A stretch of DNA of 64,000 nt, taken from Clostridia bacterium. Lineage in GTDB: Bacteria > Bacillota > Clostridia > Oscillospirales > Acutalibacteraceae. Numbering within the stretch: position 1 is the first letter of the stretch; each line of letters begins with the position of its first letter. The DNA lies in contig JAFXDV010000001.1 in NCBI GenBank assembly GCA_017521125.1, positions 1-64,000 of the forward strand, given 5' to 3'. The translations under genes were made by a program, and so were the position numbers. The notes under the pieces were generated by a model. That model did not search any database and had not been told where the DNA came from. It saw nothing but the letters and a program-made list of their open reading frames with translations. This document shows positions 48,392-57,914 of the stretch, in pieces.

Positions 48392-49265
48392 AGCCTTCTA
48401 CCTCCAATTCATATATAAAGATTTCCTCTAAGGTGGGCTCTACTGTTTCGGCAAAAATTGGGTTTAAGGAGTTTATTTTCTCCATAATCTCTTCCTCATC
48501 TCCCCTAATTACCATTGAAACAAGTGAACCTGTTTTTTCTGCTTTTAAGATATTTAGTCCGTCAAATTTAATCTCAGGTGGTAGCGTTTTAAATGCCGCC
48601 TGAACCTTGTGAATACCGCCCCTAAGGGTTTCCAGGTTATCACTAAACACAACGTTCCCCTTATGGAGAAGTCCTACGTGGTCGCAAAGGTCTTCAAGCT
48701 CTCTAAGGTTATGGGAAGCTATAATTGCGGTCATTCCTGTTTTTTCTATTCCGTCAAGGAGTAAAGATTTTAAAACTCCTCTTATTACAGGGTCAAGGCC
48801 GTCAAAGGCTTCGTCTAAAAGGAGATATTTAGGACAGGTTGAAAGGGCAAGCATTAGTGCCGCCTGTCTTTGCATTCCCTTGGACATATTATCTATTTTA
48901 TCGGTTGCGCTTAAGGGGAAAACGCTTGTTAAATAGTCGTATCTCTCCCTGCTGAAATTCGGATACATTCCTTCATAAAAATCTGCCATTTCCTTGAGGT
49001 TAGCGCCTTTAAAGAAATAGGGTGTATCTGCAAGGAAGAAAATTTTGCTTTTAAGCTCAGGATTATTCCAGGTGCTCATACCGTCTACAATAATATTACC
49101 TCCGTCGGTAAAGTAAACACCTGCTATAACTCTCAGCAGGGTTGATTTTCCTGAACCGTTGGAGCCAACAAGTCCGTATATGCTTCCGTCCTTGATTTCG
49201 AAATTCACATTATCAAGAGCGGCATAACTCCCGAATTTTTTAGTTAAATCTACCGCTTTAATCAT
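48366..49265 (-). CDS. ABC transporter ATP-binding protein
   Basis: The 299-residue ATPase has Walker A GLVGSNGSGKSTLLRV, Q-loop region FFLADTPYFF, signature MSKGMQRQAALMLALS, Walker B KYLLLDEAFDGLDP and switch His in IIASHNLREL. A 90-residue C-terminal extension is of the kind seen in ABC-2 systems. ATG at 49265 follows GGGAGGA, eight bases into the GntR gene end. It energises the permease encoded downstream. Confidence 0.95.
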   Translation of the reverse strand: MIKAVDLTKKFGSYAALDNVNFEIKDGSIYGLVGSNGSGKSTLLRVIAGVYFTDGGNIIVDGMSTWNNPELKSKIFFLADTPYFFKGANLKEMADFYEGMYPNFSRERYDYLTSVFPLSATDKIDNMSKGMQRQAALMLALSTCPKYLLLDEAFDGLDPVIRGVLKSLLLDGIEKTGMTAIIASHNLRELEDLCDHVGLLHKGNVVFSDNLETLRGGIHKVQAAFKTLPPEIKFDGLNILKAEKTGSLVSMVIRGDEEEIMEKINSLNPIFAETVEPTLEEIFIYELEVEGYDIKNILK

Positions 49266-49635
49266 TTTCTTTTCCTCCCTCATATATTTGTTTTATTATT
49301 TTTTCCAAGTCGGCAAAAGCGAGACCTTTTCTGTAGGCCTCTTCTACCGCCCTCTTAAAATCATCCCTTGCGGCATAAACAATAGCATCTTGTGCGGTTT
49401 CGTCTCCTGAAATAAAGGAGCCTTTTCCCGACACTGAATAAATTACACCATTATTTTCCAAAATGGCGTAAGCTTTTTGAACTGTATTAGGATTTACAGA
49501 GAGTTTTAAAGCCAGTTGTCTGACGCTTGGCAATTTATCTCCGTCATTTAATACCCCTATTACCTTTAAACGAATTATTCCGTTTACTATCTGGTCATAG
49601 ATGGGCACTCGGCTTTTATAATCTATTGTAATCAA
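49258..49635 (-). CDS. GntR-family regulator (YtrA-like)
   Basis: This 125-residue repressor has a winged helix-turn-helix: RVPIYDQIVNGIIRLKVIGV then LPSVRQLALKLSVNPNTVQKAY and a short dimerisation tail, the YtrA subfamily. TTG at 49635 is chosen since GGAGGCGG precedes it; the ORF extension upstream lies in the operator region. YtrA members regulate their own ABC operons, and the dyad at 49652-49672 fits autorepression. Confidence 0.93.
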   Translation of the reverse strand: MITIDYKSRVPIYDQIVNGIIRLKVIGVLNDGDKLPSVRQLALKLSVNPNTVQKAYAILENNGVIYSVSGKGSFISGDETAQDAIVYAARDDFKRAVEEAYRKGLAFADLEKIIKQIYEGGKEND

Positions 49636-49651
49636 TTTACCGCCTCCAAAC

Positions 49652-49672
49652 TGTACTATCTGTATTAGTACA
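49652..49672. promoter_or_regulatory. Operator of the GntR-ABC operon
   Basis: TGTACT (49652-49657) and AGTACA (49667-49672) form a dyad with nine bases between, at the expected transcription start just downstream of the -10. Likely the YtrA-like binding site. Confidence 0.6.
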
Positions 49673-49677
49673 CTTGT

Positions 49678-49706
49678 ATCATACACCAAATTTTGCCTTT
49701 TGTCAA
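49678..49706 (-). promoter_or_regulatory. Promoter of the GntR-ABC operon
   Basis: Minus strand TTGACA (49701-49706), 17-base spacer, TATGAT (49678-49683). Confidence 0.75.
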
Positions 49707-49708
49707 GG

Positions 49709-49737
49709 TTGAAATTTAAAAGATTTTATGGTAAAAT
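49709..49737 (+). promoter_or_regulatory. Promoter of the ymdB run
   Basis: TTGAAA (49709-49714), 17-base spacer, TAAAAT (49732-49737), directly back to back with the GntR promoter. Confidence 0.65.
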
Positions 49738-49768
49738 AATTTGATAACATTTTAAAGGTGGTGGGGTT

Positions 49769-50548
49769 TTGAATATTCTTGTAATCGGCGACGTTTGCGG
49801 AAGTATTGGTTGCGAGACTGTTTTAAAGGTTCTCCCCTCTTTAAAAAAAGAACTAAATGTTGATTTTACCCTGATAAACGGAGAAAACTCTGCCGACGGC
49901 AACGGTATTTCGCCCACGAGCGCAGAGGTTTTGCTAAAATGCGCCGACGTTATCACAGGAGGAAATCACACCTTAAGGCGACCTGATTTTCACGCCGCTT
50001 TAGATGAAAACGAAAGACTTTTACGCCCCGACAATTTAGAGAATGCACGCTATGGCAGCGGTTATTGTCTTGTGGATATGGGTAGAATAAAGGTTGCCGT
50101 TATAAATCTTCTCGGCACAATTTATCTTGAACACTTAAAAGCCTCAAACCCATTTTTAGCCGCCGACAAATTGATTGAAAGGGCAAAAAATGATGGAGCA
50201 AATGTGATTTTGGTTGACTTTCACGCCGAGGCAACAAGCGAAAAAAGAGCTATGGGATTTTATCTTGACGGCAAGGTTTCCTGTATGTTTGGCACCCACA
50301 CCCACGTACAGACCGCCGATTTGCAGATTTTAGATGGCGGCACCGCTTATATGACCGACCTTGGAATGACAGGCCCTATAACAAGTGTGTTAGGCGTTGA
50401 GCCTTCTATTATAATTGACCGACTGAAAAACGGCTCTCAAGAGAAATTTAGGTTAGCTGAGGGTAAATGCAGTCTTGAAGGTGCATTTATTACGGTTGAT
50501 GACAAAAGCGGTAAAGCCACATCAATTAAAACTATAAGGATTGTGTGA
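49769..50548 (+). CDS. ymdB: YmdB-family metallophosphoesterase
   Basis: The 259-residue protein hydrolyses 2',3'-cyclic nucleotides or related phosphodiesters in characterised relatives. Metal-binding motifs are NILVIGDVCGSIG (Asp), LINGENSADGNGI (Glu, Asn), ITGGNHTLRR (Asn, His), LVDFHAEATSEK (His) and FGTHTHVQTAD (His-x-His). The usual GNHTW has Leu instead of Trp. TTG start at 49769 follows AAAGGTGG. Its stop overlaps the next lipoprotein gene start. It heads the run to recG. Confidence 0.9.
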   Translation: MNILVIGDVCGSIGCETVLKVLPSLKKELNVDFTLINGENSADGNGISPTSAEVLLKCADVITGGNHTLRRPDFHAALDENERLLRPDNLENARYGSGYCLVDMGRIKVAVINLLGTIYLEHLKASNPFLAADKLIERAKNDGANVILVDFHAEATSEKRAMGFYLDGKVSCMFGTHTHVQTADLQILDGGTAYMTDLGMTGPITSVLGVEPSIIIDRLKNGSQEKFRLAEGKCSLEGAFITVDDKSGKATSIKTIRIV

Positions 50549-52125
50549 TTATGACCTTTAAGAAGCTTTTAATTTTACTTTTAGCTTTAAGTTTAATTAT
50601 GCTGACTGCCTGTAAAGGCGGTGGTCAAAACACACCCTCATCAGAGGAAACGCAAGAAAGCTCTCCTGTTACACAAGGCGAAACCTTACAGCTGCTTTTT
50701 TGCGAAAACGACACTATAAACCCTTACAAAACCATAAATAAATCAAACGCCGAAATCGCTCAGCTTATATATGAGCCTCTTGTTAAAATAAACAGTGAAT
50801 TTGAACCTGTTTTGGCTCTTGCTAAATCGGTAGAGATAAACGGAAACCTTTGTACCGTTTCGCTAAACGATGCTATGTTTTCTGATATGAGCCAAGTAAC
50901 TGCAGATGATGTTGTTTTTTCTTGCGGTCTTGCAAAAAATTCTCAGAGATTTGCTTACCTCTTTTACGAGGTAAAAAACGTTTATGCCGTTGATTCAAGC
51001 ACCGTTGCTTTCGAGCTTACTAAAAACGACCCTTATTTTAAAAATCTACTTACCTTTCCCATAATAAAGGCGGGCACCGATAATTTAAGGGATGAAGACA
51101 ATATGGAAATTGCTCCTATTGGTTGCGGAAGGTTCGTGCTCTCTGTAAAAGATTCAACTCTTTTGCCTTTTGAAAATTATTACGGCAATAAAGCCAATAT
51201 TTCAAAAATAAAACTCATAAACGCCCCTGACTCTGAGTCGGTTGAGCATTTTGTCGAGAGTAACGCCACCGACATTTACTTTACAGATTATTCTGACGCT
51301 AACATTTACAGAATGAGTGGTATAAGAGAGTCTGTTAACCTGAACAATCTTGTTTATATTGGTATAAACCACAACAACCCGCTTCTTGCCACAGATGAAA
51401 TGCGTTATGCTATATCCTCTGCTCTTGATAAAAATGAAGTTGCGACAAAGGCCTTTTACGGCAATGCAGTTGCCGCAACCGGATTTTTCCACCCTGCTTT
51501 TAAGGAAATTGCAGGCATTCAAACCCTTCAAACCACTCCAAACGAAAAAATAGTTATTGAGAATTTGGAGAAAATAGGTTATAATAGTACAGATACGAAG
51601 GGTATTAGAAAAAGTCCTTATGGCAACCGCCTTTCTTTTAACCTTCTCGTAAACCGAGATAACCCCTCAAAGCTTAGTCTCGCTTATCTCATTAGTGAGC
51701 AACTTAAAAGGGTTGGTATTGAAATTAAAATCAATGAGGTAAACTCTTCACAGTTTTCTTCACTTGTCTCTGACGGTAATTTTCAGCTTTATATTGGAGA
51801 GGTTAAAATTCTTCCCAATATGGATATAAGCTCTCTTGTTTTACCGGGTGGCTCTGCGGCGGCAGGCATCACTTCCCCTGTAGCAGAGAGTGTTGAAGAA
51901 CAGGTTGTTTACAGCAACAAGGCTTACATTTCGGTTATAAGCGGTTTTTACAATGGCAAGAATTCCATTGCCGACGTTGCCTCGGCTCTCATTTCTTCTA
52001 TGCCCGTAATTCCCGTTGTTTTCAGAAGCGGACTCGTTTTCCATTCAGATGACATTTCAGAAATAGGCGAGGTTTCCTACACCGACCTATTTTTGTCTAT
52101 AGATAAATTTAAATTTGAAAATTAG
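50545..52125 (+). CDS. Oligopeptide/solute-binding lipoprotein
   Basis: The 526-residue protein is a family 5 extracellular solute-binding protein of the Opp/Dpp type. It begins with a lipoprotein signal, LILLLALSLIMLTACKGG, Cys about residue 23 being lipidated, followed by a Ser/Gln-rich linker. Characteristic parts are LLFCENDTINPYKTINKSNAEI, FELTKNDPYFKNLL and IGCGRFVLSV. GTG at 50545 overlaps the ymdB stop; ATG at 50551 is the alternative. No permease or ATPase genes are next to it, so partner components must be elsewhere or it acts alone. Confidence 0.88.
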   Translation: MIMTFKKLLILLLALSLIMLTACKGGGQNTPSSEETQESSPVTQGETLQLLFCENDTINPYKTINKSNAEIAQLIYEPLVKINSEFEPVLALAKSVEINGNLCTVSLNDAMFSDMSQVTADDVVFSCGLAKNSQRFAYLFYEVKNVYAVDSSTVAFELTKNDPYFKNLLTFPIIKAGTDNLRDEDNMEIAPIGCGRFVLSVKDSTLLPFENYYGNKANISKIKLINAPDSESVEHFVESNATDIYFTDYSDANIYRMSGIRESVNLNNLVYIGINHNNPLLATDEMRYAISSALDKNEVATKAFYGNAVAATGFFHPAFKEIAGIQTLQTTPNEKIVIENLEKIGYNSTDTKGIRKSPYGNRLSFNLLVNRDNPSKLSLAYLISEQLKRVGIEIKINEVNSSQFSSLVSDGNFQLYIGEVKILPNMDISSLVLPGGSAAAGITSPVAESVEEQVVYSNKAYISVISGFYNGKNSIADVASALISSMPVIPVVFRSGLVFHSDDISEIGEVSYTDLFLSIDKFKFEN

Positions 52126-52135
52126 GAGGATTTGT

Positions 52136-52486
52136 ATGTTAAAATATGAAACTTTAAATGGTGCAATCACTATTTCCGAAGACTATTTGCAAAAGCTTAT
52201 CGGTCAAGCGGTTACCTCCTGCTATGGCGTGGTTGGTATGGTACCAAGCGGAAGCAAACAAAAAATATTTGACCTTTTCTCAAAAAAGGAAAGTCTAAAT
52301 AAAGGTATCATCATCAAAGGAAATGCTGATAAAATTTCTGTAGAACTTCACATTATGGTTTCCTACGGAATGAATATAAATGCTATTGCTCAAAGCATAG
52401 TTCACAAGGTTCAGTACACAGTTTTAGAGTCTACCGGAATTAAGGTAGACAAGGTTACCGTAAAGGTTGACGGTATTAAAGACTGA
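52136..52486 (+). CDS. yloU: Asp23/Gls24 family protein
   Basis: The 116-residue protein reads GAITISEDYLQKLIGQAVTS at the start and ISVELHIMVSYGMNINAIAQ later, the pattern of the Asp23/Gls24/YloU envelope-stress family. In bacilli yloU precedes yloV (fakA) as here. ATG at 52136 follows AGGAGG. Precise role unknown; cell-envelope related is inferred. Confidence 0.92.
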   Translation: MLKYETLNGAITISEDYLQKLIGQAVTSCYGVVGMVPSGSKQKIFDLFSKKESLNKGIIIKGNADKISVELHIMVSYGMNINAIAQSIVHKVQYTVLESTGIKVDKVTVKVDGIKD

Positions 52487-52533
52487 TTTTATCTGCCCAC
52501 CTTTATGTTTGGGGCTATTTAAGGAGTGTTCTA

Positions 52534-54210
52534 ATGTTTAACGGAAATATTCTGCGTGATGCAATCATCTCGGCAGCAAACAATATTGCCAATAATAGAA
52601 AACAGGTTGATGACCTGAACGTGTTCCCTGTCCCTGACGGAGATACAGGTACTAATATGTCTATGAGTATCGGCAATGCCGCAAGAGAGCTTGAAAGACT
52701 TGATAATGAAACTGTTGGCAAGGTTGCATCAGTTGCCGCATCGGCTCTTCTCAGAGGTGCCAGAGGAAACTCAGGCGTTATCACCTCTCTCCTTTTCAGA
52801 GGCTTTGCCAAAGGCTTTAAGGATGCCGATGAAATTACTTCTGAAAATCTTTCTGCCGCTTTTTCTTACGGTGTTGAAGCCGCTTACAAGGCAGTTATGA
52901 AACCTACTGAGGGTACAATACTTACTGTTGCAAGGGTTGCAAGCGAATATGCCACCACCGCTAAAATCGAGGGCAAAGACCCTCTAGAGGTTTTTGAGGC
53001 GGCAATGGAGGGTGCTAACGTTGCTCTTGCCAATACACCTGAACTTCTTCCTGTTCTTAAAAAAGCCGGAGTTGTAGATGCAGGTGGTAAAGGCTTCGTT
53101 GTGATTCTTGAGGGTATGTACTCGGTTCTTAAAAATGGTGTTATGATTGAAGCTAAGGCTTCTGCTAATGCAAACGAAGAGCCTGAGGAAGAATCAAGAA
53201 ACGCCGCAGGCGAGTTTGAGGGAGATATTAACTTCCCTTACTGCACCGAGTTTATCGTAAACAGAGATGCAAACTGCGACAAAGAGCCAAGTGAGCTTAG
53301 AGCTTATCTTGAAAGCATCGGCGACTGTGTCGTTGTGGTTGATGACGAGGAAATCATTAAGGTTCACGTTCACACCGATCATCCCGGCAACGCTATTGAA
53401 AAGGCTCTTACCTTTGGACCTCTTGTTAAGTTGAAAATTGAAAACATGTGCGACCAACACGAACGTGCTAAACACGACTCTCAGGCCGCTTCTAAAAAAC
53501 CTGCTAAAAATGCCGACCGCACCGAAACTATTAAATCGGTTGCTCCTGAAAAGCATTATGGCTTTGTTTCGGTATCTGCCGGCGACGGCCTTGCAGAGTT
53601 ATTCCGTGACCTTGGTGTTGATACTATCGTTAGTGGCGGTCAGACAATGAACCCAAGCACCGACGATATTCTTCGTGCTATTGAGGCTACCCCTGCAGAA
53701 ACTGTTTTTGTGCTTCCTAATAATAAAAATATTATTATGGCTGCAGAGCAGGCTATTCCTCTTGCTACAAGAAAGGTTATTGTTATTCACACACGCACAA
53801 TTCCTCAAGGAATTACCTGTGCCTTAAACTTTGACCCTGATGCAGATGACAACACCAACGCTCTTGCTATGCAGTCGGCTATTGATAACGTGTCTACCGG
53901 TCAGATTACCTTTGCTGCAAGAGATTCTGAATTTGACGGCAAGGCTATTAAGCAAGGCGAACTCCTTGCCCTTGAAAACGGTAAAATTACCTTTACCGAA
54001 ACCGACCTTGAAAAATGCATGCTAAAACTTGCAAAACAGATGATTAAGAAAAACAGTGAGTTTGTTACTATTTTCTATGGTCAGGATATTACCGAGGAGC
54101 AGGCTGAAGCGATTTACAACAGCGTTAATGAAAAATTCGGTGACAAGGTGGAAATTACCTTGGTTAACGGTGGTCAACCTGTTTACTATTTCATTATTTC
54201 GGTTGAATAA
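52534..54210 (+). CDS. fakA: Fatty acid kinase, ATP-binding subunit
   Basis: The 558-residue protein (YloV) has an N-terminal DAK2 domain with DLNVFPVPDGDTGTNMSMSI (Mg-ATP binding) and LLRGARGNSGVITSLLFRGF, a middle domain ending in IIKVHVHTDHPGNAIE, and a C-terminal region. With a FakB partner it phosphorylates fatty acids for phospholipid synthesis from exogenous fatty acids. No fakB (DegV) is seen in the window. It starts 47 bases after yloU and is followed after two bases by recG, the order conserved in Firmicutes. Confidence 0.93.
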   Translation: MFNGNILRDAIISAANNIANNRKQVDDLNVFPVPDGDTGTNMSMSIGNAARELERLDNETVGKVASVAASALLRGARGNSGVITSLLFRGFAKGFKDADEITSENLSAAFSYGVEAAYKAVMKPTEGTILTVARVASEYATTAKIEGKDPLEVFEAAMEGANVALANTPELLPVLKKAGVVDAGGKGFVVILEGMYSVLKNGVMIEAKASANANEEPEEESRNAAGEFEGDINFPYCTEFIVNRDANCDKEPSELRAYLESIGDCVVVVDDEEIIKVHVHTDHPGNAIEKALTFGPLVKLKIENMCDQHERAKHDSQAASKKPAKNADRTETIKSVAPEKHYGFVSVSAGDGLAELFRDLGVDTIVSGGQTMNPSTDDILRAIEATPAETVFVLPNNKNIIMAAEQAIPLATRKVIVIHTRTIPQGITCALNFDPDADDNTNALAMQSAIDNVSTGQITFAARDSEFDGKAIKQGELLALENGKITFTETDLEKCMLKLAKQMIKKNSEFVTIFYGQDITEEQAEAIYNSVNEKFGDKVEITLVNGGQPVYYFIISVE

Positions 54211-54212
54211 TT

Positions 54213-56231
54213 ATGGCAAATTTGAATGACAACATTCAGTATTTAAAGGGTGTGGGAGAAAAACGCGCCCTATTATTTAAAAAATTGGGCACCCAGACAA
54301 TTGGTGCCCTTTTGCGTTTTTACCCCAGATCTTATGAAAACTGGAGCGATATTACGCCTATCGCCGAGGCTCGAGGTATGGGCAACGTTTGTATTAAAGC
54401 TACTGTTACCACACCTGTAAAAGAAAACTTTATCAGAAAAAATATGGTGCTTTACAAGTTTACTGTAGCAGACAATAGCTCAAGTATGCTTGTTACCATA
54501 TTTAACAATAAATACGATGCGGCCAAAATACATATGGGCGAGGAGTTTTTGTTCTTTGGTAAACTAAGTACCGATAGCTTTTATGCAGAAATGTCCTCCC
54601 CTAAAATTAAGCCCACTAAAGCGGCAGGCATACGCCCTATTTACCCATCGGTTTCAGGCCTTTCCTCTACCGCAATAGAAAATCAGGTAAAAATTGCCTT
54701 ATCTTCTGTTTTTTTAGAAGAATTTTTGCCTCAAAAAATAATTGAAGAAAACGGGCTTTGCAGTTTTGAGTTTGCCCTTCGCAACATTCATTTTCCCGTT
54801 AGTGAAGAAGCTTTAAACCAAGCTCGAAAGAGACTTGTTTTTGAGGAACTGTTTTTACTGCAGACCTCTCTGCTGCTACTTAAAAACATTAACCGAGGCA
54901 GAACGCCTTGTATTTTAAATAGAGACTATACTGATGAGTTTATTAAAATGCTTCCCTTTAGTCTTACGAACGCACAAAGACGCTCAATAAAAGACTGCGT
55001 TTCAGATATGTCGGCAAACCGACCTATGAACCGTCTTGTTCAGGGAGACGTTGGCAGCGGAAAAACCGCCGTTTGCGCCGCAGTTTCCTATAGTGCGGCA
55101 AAAAATGGATTTCAGGTTGCCGTTATGGTGCCTACCGAGATTTTAGCCGAGCAACATTTTGCTACATTTAAAAGATTTTTTGAAAACACGGGCATTTCCT
55201 GTGATTTGCTTACAGGAAGACTTACTAAAAAGCAAAAGGAATTGGCAACTCAGAGGCTACTTTCAGGCGAAACAGACATAGTTATCGGCACCCATGCACT
55301 CCTTAGCGATAACGTGGAATTTAAAAACTTGGGGCTTGTAGTTACCGATGAACAACACCGTTTTGGCGTTGAACAAAGGGCAAATCTTACCGCCAAGGGA
55401 GAACACCCCCACGTTCTTGTTATGTCGGCTACCCCGATACCTCGCACCTTAGCCCTAATTATTTATGGAGACCTTGATGTTTCGATTATTGATGAGTACC
55501 CCAAGGGGAGAATGCCTATTGAGAGTTATTCGGTTTCCTCAAAGTTGCGCCCAAGGGTTTATAACTATATCAAAAAGCATATAGCCGAGGGTAGACAAGG
55601 ATACATCGTTTGCCCCTTGGTAGAGGAGAACGACTCTGACCTTATTCCTGCCGAGGAATATTATGAATCTCTTAAAGAAAATGAATTCAAAGGTTACCGT
55701 TTAGGTCTTATTCACGGCAAAATGAAGGCGAAAGACAAAGACTCTGTTATGAGAGAGTTTAGTCTTGGAAATATTGATTTACTTATTGCCACTACGGTTA
55801 TTGAGGTTGGTATTGACGTGCCTAATGCCGCAATTTTAGTTGTTGAAAATGCCGAGCGTTTTGGTCTTTCTCAACTTCATCAGTTGCGTGGCCGAATCGG
55901 CAGAGGAGGATATAAATCTACCTGTATCTTCATTTCAGACGGTGGACAAGTTGCCAAAAAACGTCTTGATATTATGTGCTCAACAAATGATGGCTTTAAA
56001 ATTGCCGACGAAGATTTAAAGCTCAGAGGTCCCGGAGACTTTTTAGGCAACCGTCAACACGGTCTGCCCGAGCTTCATATAGCCGACTTTGTTTTGGATA
56101 TAGAGGTGCTTCGTAGTGCGGGTGTTCAGGCTAAAAAGCTTTTAGCTGAAGATTACTCCTTACAAATGCCCGAAAACCAAGCCTTTAAAAAAGAAATTAA
56201 AAACCTTCTTTCCAGTATGAAAAACAACTAA
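54213..56231 (+). CDS. recG: ATP-dependent DNA helicase RecG
   Basis: The 672-residue helicase reverses stalled replication forks. The N-terminal wedge/OB domain begins NIQYLKGVGEKRALLFKKLG. Helicase motifs are VQGDVGSGKTAVCAAVSY (Walker A), VVTDEQHRFGVEQR (DEQH box), VLVMSATPIPRTLALIIYG, and TTVIEVGIDVPNAAILVVENAERFGLSQLHQLRGRIGR, positions 4-6. Family length is normal. It lies two bases after fakA. Confidence 0.97.
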   Translation: MANLNDNIQYLKGVGEKRALLFKKLGTQTIGALLRFYPRSYENWSDITPIAEARGMGNVCIKATVTTPVKENFIRKNMVLYKFTVADNSSSMLVTIFNNKYDAAKIHMGEEFLFFGKLSTDSFYAEMSSPKIKPTKAAGIRPIYPSVSGLSSTAIENQVKIALSSVFLEEFLPQKIIEENGLCSFEFALRNIHFPVSEEALNQARKRLVFEELFLLQTSLLLLKNINRGRTPCILNRDYTDEFIKMLPFSLTNAQRRSIKDCVSDMSANRPMNRLVQGDVGSGKTAVCAAVSYSAAKNGFQVAVMVPTEILAEQHFATFKRFFENTGISCDLLTGRLTKKQKELATQRLLSGETDIVIGTHALLSDNVEFKNLGLVVTDEQHRFGVEQRANLTAKGEHPHVLVMSATPIPRTLALIIYGDLDVSIIDEYPKGRMPIESYSVSSKLRPRVYNYIKKHIAEGRQGYIVCPLVEENDSDLIPAEEYYESLKENEFKGYRLGLIHGKMKAKDKDSVMREFSLGNIDLLIATTVIEVGIDVPNAAILVVENAERFGLSQLHQLRGRIGRGGYKSTCIFISDGGQVAKKRLDIMCSTNDGFKIADEDLKLRGPGDFLGNRQHGLPELHIADFVLDIEVLRSAGVQAKKLLAEDYSLQMPENQAFKKEIKNLLSSMKNN

Positions 56232-56248
56232 TTTTTATGGAGCAATTT

Positions 56249-57109
56249 ATGTCAGAAATTTTTACCCATTCAGTTTTACACGCTGTAACAGACACCCTTA
56301 AAATGCTTCCCATTCTCTTTTTAGCATATCTGCTTATGGAAGTTTTGGAGCATTTTGAGTCAGGTAGACTCTCTGCCTTTATGAACAAAAGCCGAAAACT
56401 CGGTCCTCTTATGGCTTCTGCCATAGGACTTATTCCTCAATGCGGTTTTTCAGGAGGAGTTGCCAGTCTTTATGCCGCAGGAACTGTTACCACAGGTACA
56501 CTTATATCTGTTATTTTAGCCACAAGCGATGAAATGTTGCCTGTTCTTTTATCGGCAAACATTCCTGTTAAAATAATTATCGCAATTCTTCTTTCAAAGC
56601 TTGTCATCGGCGTCATTTTCGGTTTTGCTACCGATTTTGTTTTGAGGAAGAAAAAGTTGGAGAAAAAGGAAAATATTCACGAGTTTTGTGAGCGTGAGCA
56701 TTGCAGGTGCAAGGACGGAGTTTTCATTTCGGCCTTAAAGCACACCTTGAAAATTGCAGGAATCATCCTTCTTGTTATTTTCCTTCTTAACCTTTTATTT
56801 GAACTTATAAGCGAGGAAACTCTTAAAGGCATTTTAAATATCCCTGTTGTCAGTGAACTCTTTGCTTCGGCTATAGGACTCATTCCCAGTTGCTCGGTAT
56901 CGGTGCTTCTTACCAACCTTTTCGCAAACGGAGCCTTGGGCATCTCCCCTCTTCTTTGCGGACTGCTTACTAATGGTGGAATTGGCCTTTTAGTTTTATA
57001 CAGAGCAAACCCTAATAAAAAGGATAATTTGCTTATTACTCTTGTGATTTTTGCCATTGGCTTTGTTGCAGGTACTCTTACAGGTCTTATTTTTAATAAC
57101 ATTTTGTAA
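56249..57109 (+). CDS. Putative heavy-metal exporter (ArsP_2 / arsenic efflux type)
   Basis: The 286-residue membrane protein has about eight to ten helices with an internal duplication: GLIPQCGFSGGVASLYAAG (near 75) and GLIPSCSVSVLLTNLFANG (near 220), each with P-x-C followed by a Ser-rich turn. A Cys/His loop, HEFCEREHCRCKDG, lies between the halves. This matches the putative 10-TM metal exporter family often called arsenic efflux or manganese transporter. ATG at 56249 follows GGAGCAA. The metal is not determined by sequence. Confidence 0.8.
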   Translation: MSEIFTHSVLHAVTDTLKMLPILFLAYLLMEVLEHFESGRLSAFMNKSRKLGPLMASAIGLIPQCGFSGGVASLYAAGTVTTGTLISVILATSDEMLPVLLSANIPVKIIIAILLSKLVIGVIFGFATDFVLRKKKLEKKENIHEFCEREHCRCKDGVFISALKHTLKIAGIILLVIFLLNLLFELISEETLKGILNIPVVSELFASAIGLIPSCSVSVLLTNLFANGALGISPLLCGLLTNGGIGLLVLYRANPNKKDNLLITLVIFAIGFVAGTLTGLIFNNIL

Positions 57110-57125
57110 ATATTTTCATAAAGCA

Positions 57126-57154
57126 TTGAATTTTATCTGTTTTTATTCTAAAAT
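57126..57154 (+). promoter_or_regulatory. Promoter of the two-gene membrane protein pair
   Basis: TTGAAT (57126-57131), 17-base spacer, TAAAAT (57149-57154), followed by GGGAGG and a TTG start. Confidence 0.65.
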
Positions 57155-57183
57155 AGAATTATAAAACTCAGGGAGGTTTCAAC

Positions 57184-57912
57184 TTGGAAAACAGCAACTT
57201 AAAGCTTGGCTTTAAACTTTTAGGGAAATATATTTTCTGCCTTGTTATGGTGTTCTTTATAAATATTTCCTTTTCTATGATAATTACTGCGGTAGCCACC
57301 GAAAATATTGGTTACAACGTTTCCTATTACGACGATGCCACCGACAGTTTAGTGCATCTTTATACCCATTATAACGAGGACGGACCCGATACAAAATACG
57401 TCGAATATGAATCTCAGGGCTATTCTCTTTCGGTACAAAGTTTTCGTTCTGAACCAAATAAAATTACCAATATTTTATTTTTAACCGTTTGTCAGATTAT
57501 AATGATAGTCATTGTCTTCCTTTTCTTCTGCAATATGCTATTTTATATGGGAGATTCCGACTGCAATAAGGTTAATTTCGGACAGATAAAAGAAGACAAG
57601 CTAAAGGGCCTCAAAATCGGTCTTGTGCCCTTTGTTTTTCAGTTAATTCCGTATCTGCTACTCTTTTTAGGAAAGCTTGGAATTATAAAAAACGGCATTT
57701 TCTTGGTGTTCAGGCTCTTTAACTTCTATCTTAACCCTATTATTATGGCTATTGTTGGCAACACCACTATTCTTGCGGACATCAGTTGGGGTAGAATTTT
57801 CGCACTTTTACCGCTTATTTTAATTACCCCTGTTATGTCCTTTATCCTATACTATTTAGGCTATCAAAGGATAAACGTTTTAGAAAATATGGTCTATAAA
57901 AAGGAGAAATAA
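57184..57912 (+). CDS. Membrane protein, unknown
   Basis: The 242-residue protein has an N-terminal helix (IFCLVMVFFINISFSMIITAV), an about 70-residue external Tyr/Asp-rich segment and four more helices (IIMIVIVFLFFCNMLFYMG; LVPFVFQLIPYLLLFLG; a region around 185-200; ILITPVMSFILYYLGY). No family recognised. TTG start at 57184 follows GGGAGG. It is followed after two bases by a YesL-like membrane gene, suggesting one complex or common regulation. Confidence 0.7.
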   Translation: MENSNLKLGFKLLGKYIFCLVMVFFINISFSMIITAVATENIGYNVSYYDDATDSLVHLYTHYNEDGPDTKYVEYESQGYSLSVQSFRSEPNKITNILFLTVCQIIMIVIVFLFFCNMLFYMGDSDCNKVNFGQIKEDKLKGLKIGLVPFVFQLIPYLLLFLGKLGIIKNGIFLVFRLFNFYLNPIIMAIVGNTTILADISWGRIFALLPLILITPVMSFILYYLGYQRINVLENMVYKKEK

Positions 57913-57914
57913 TC

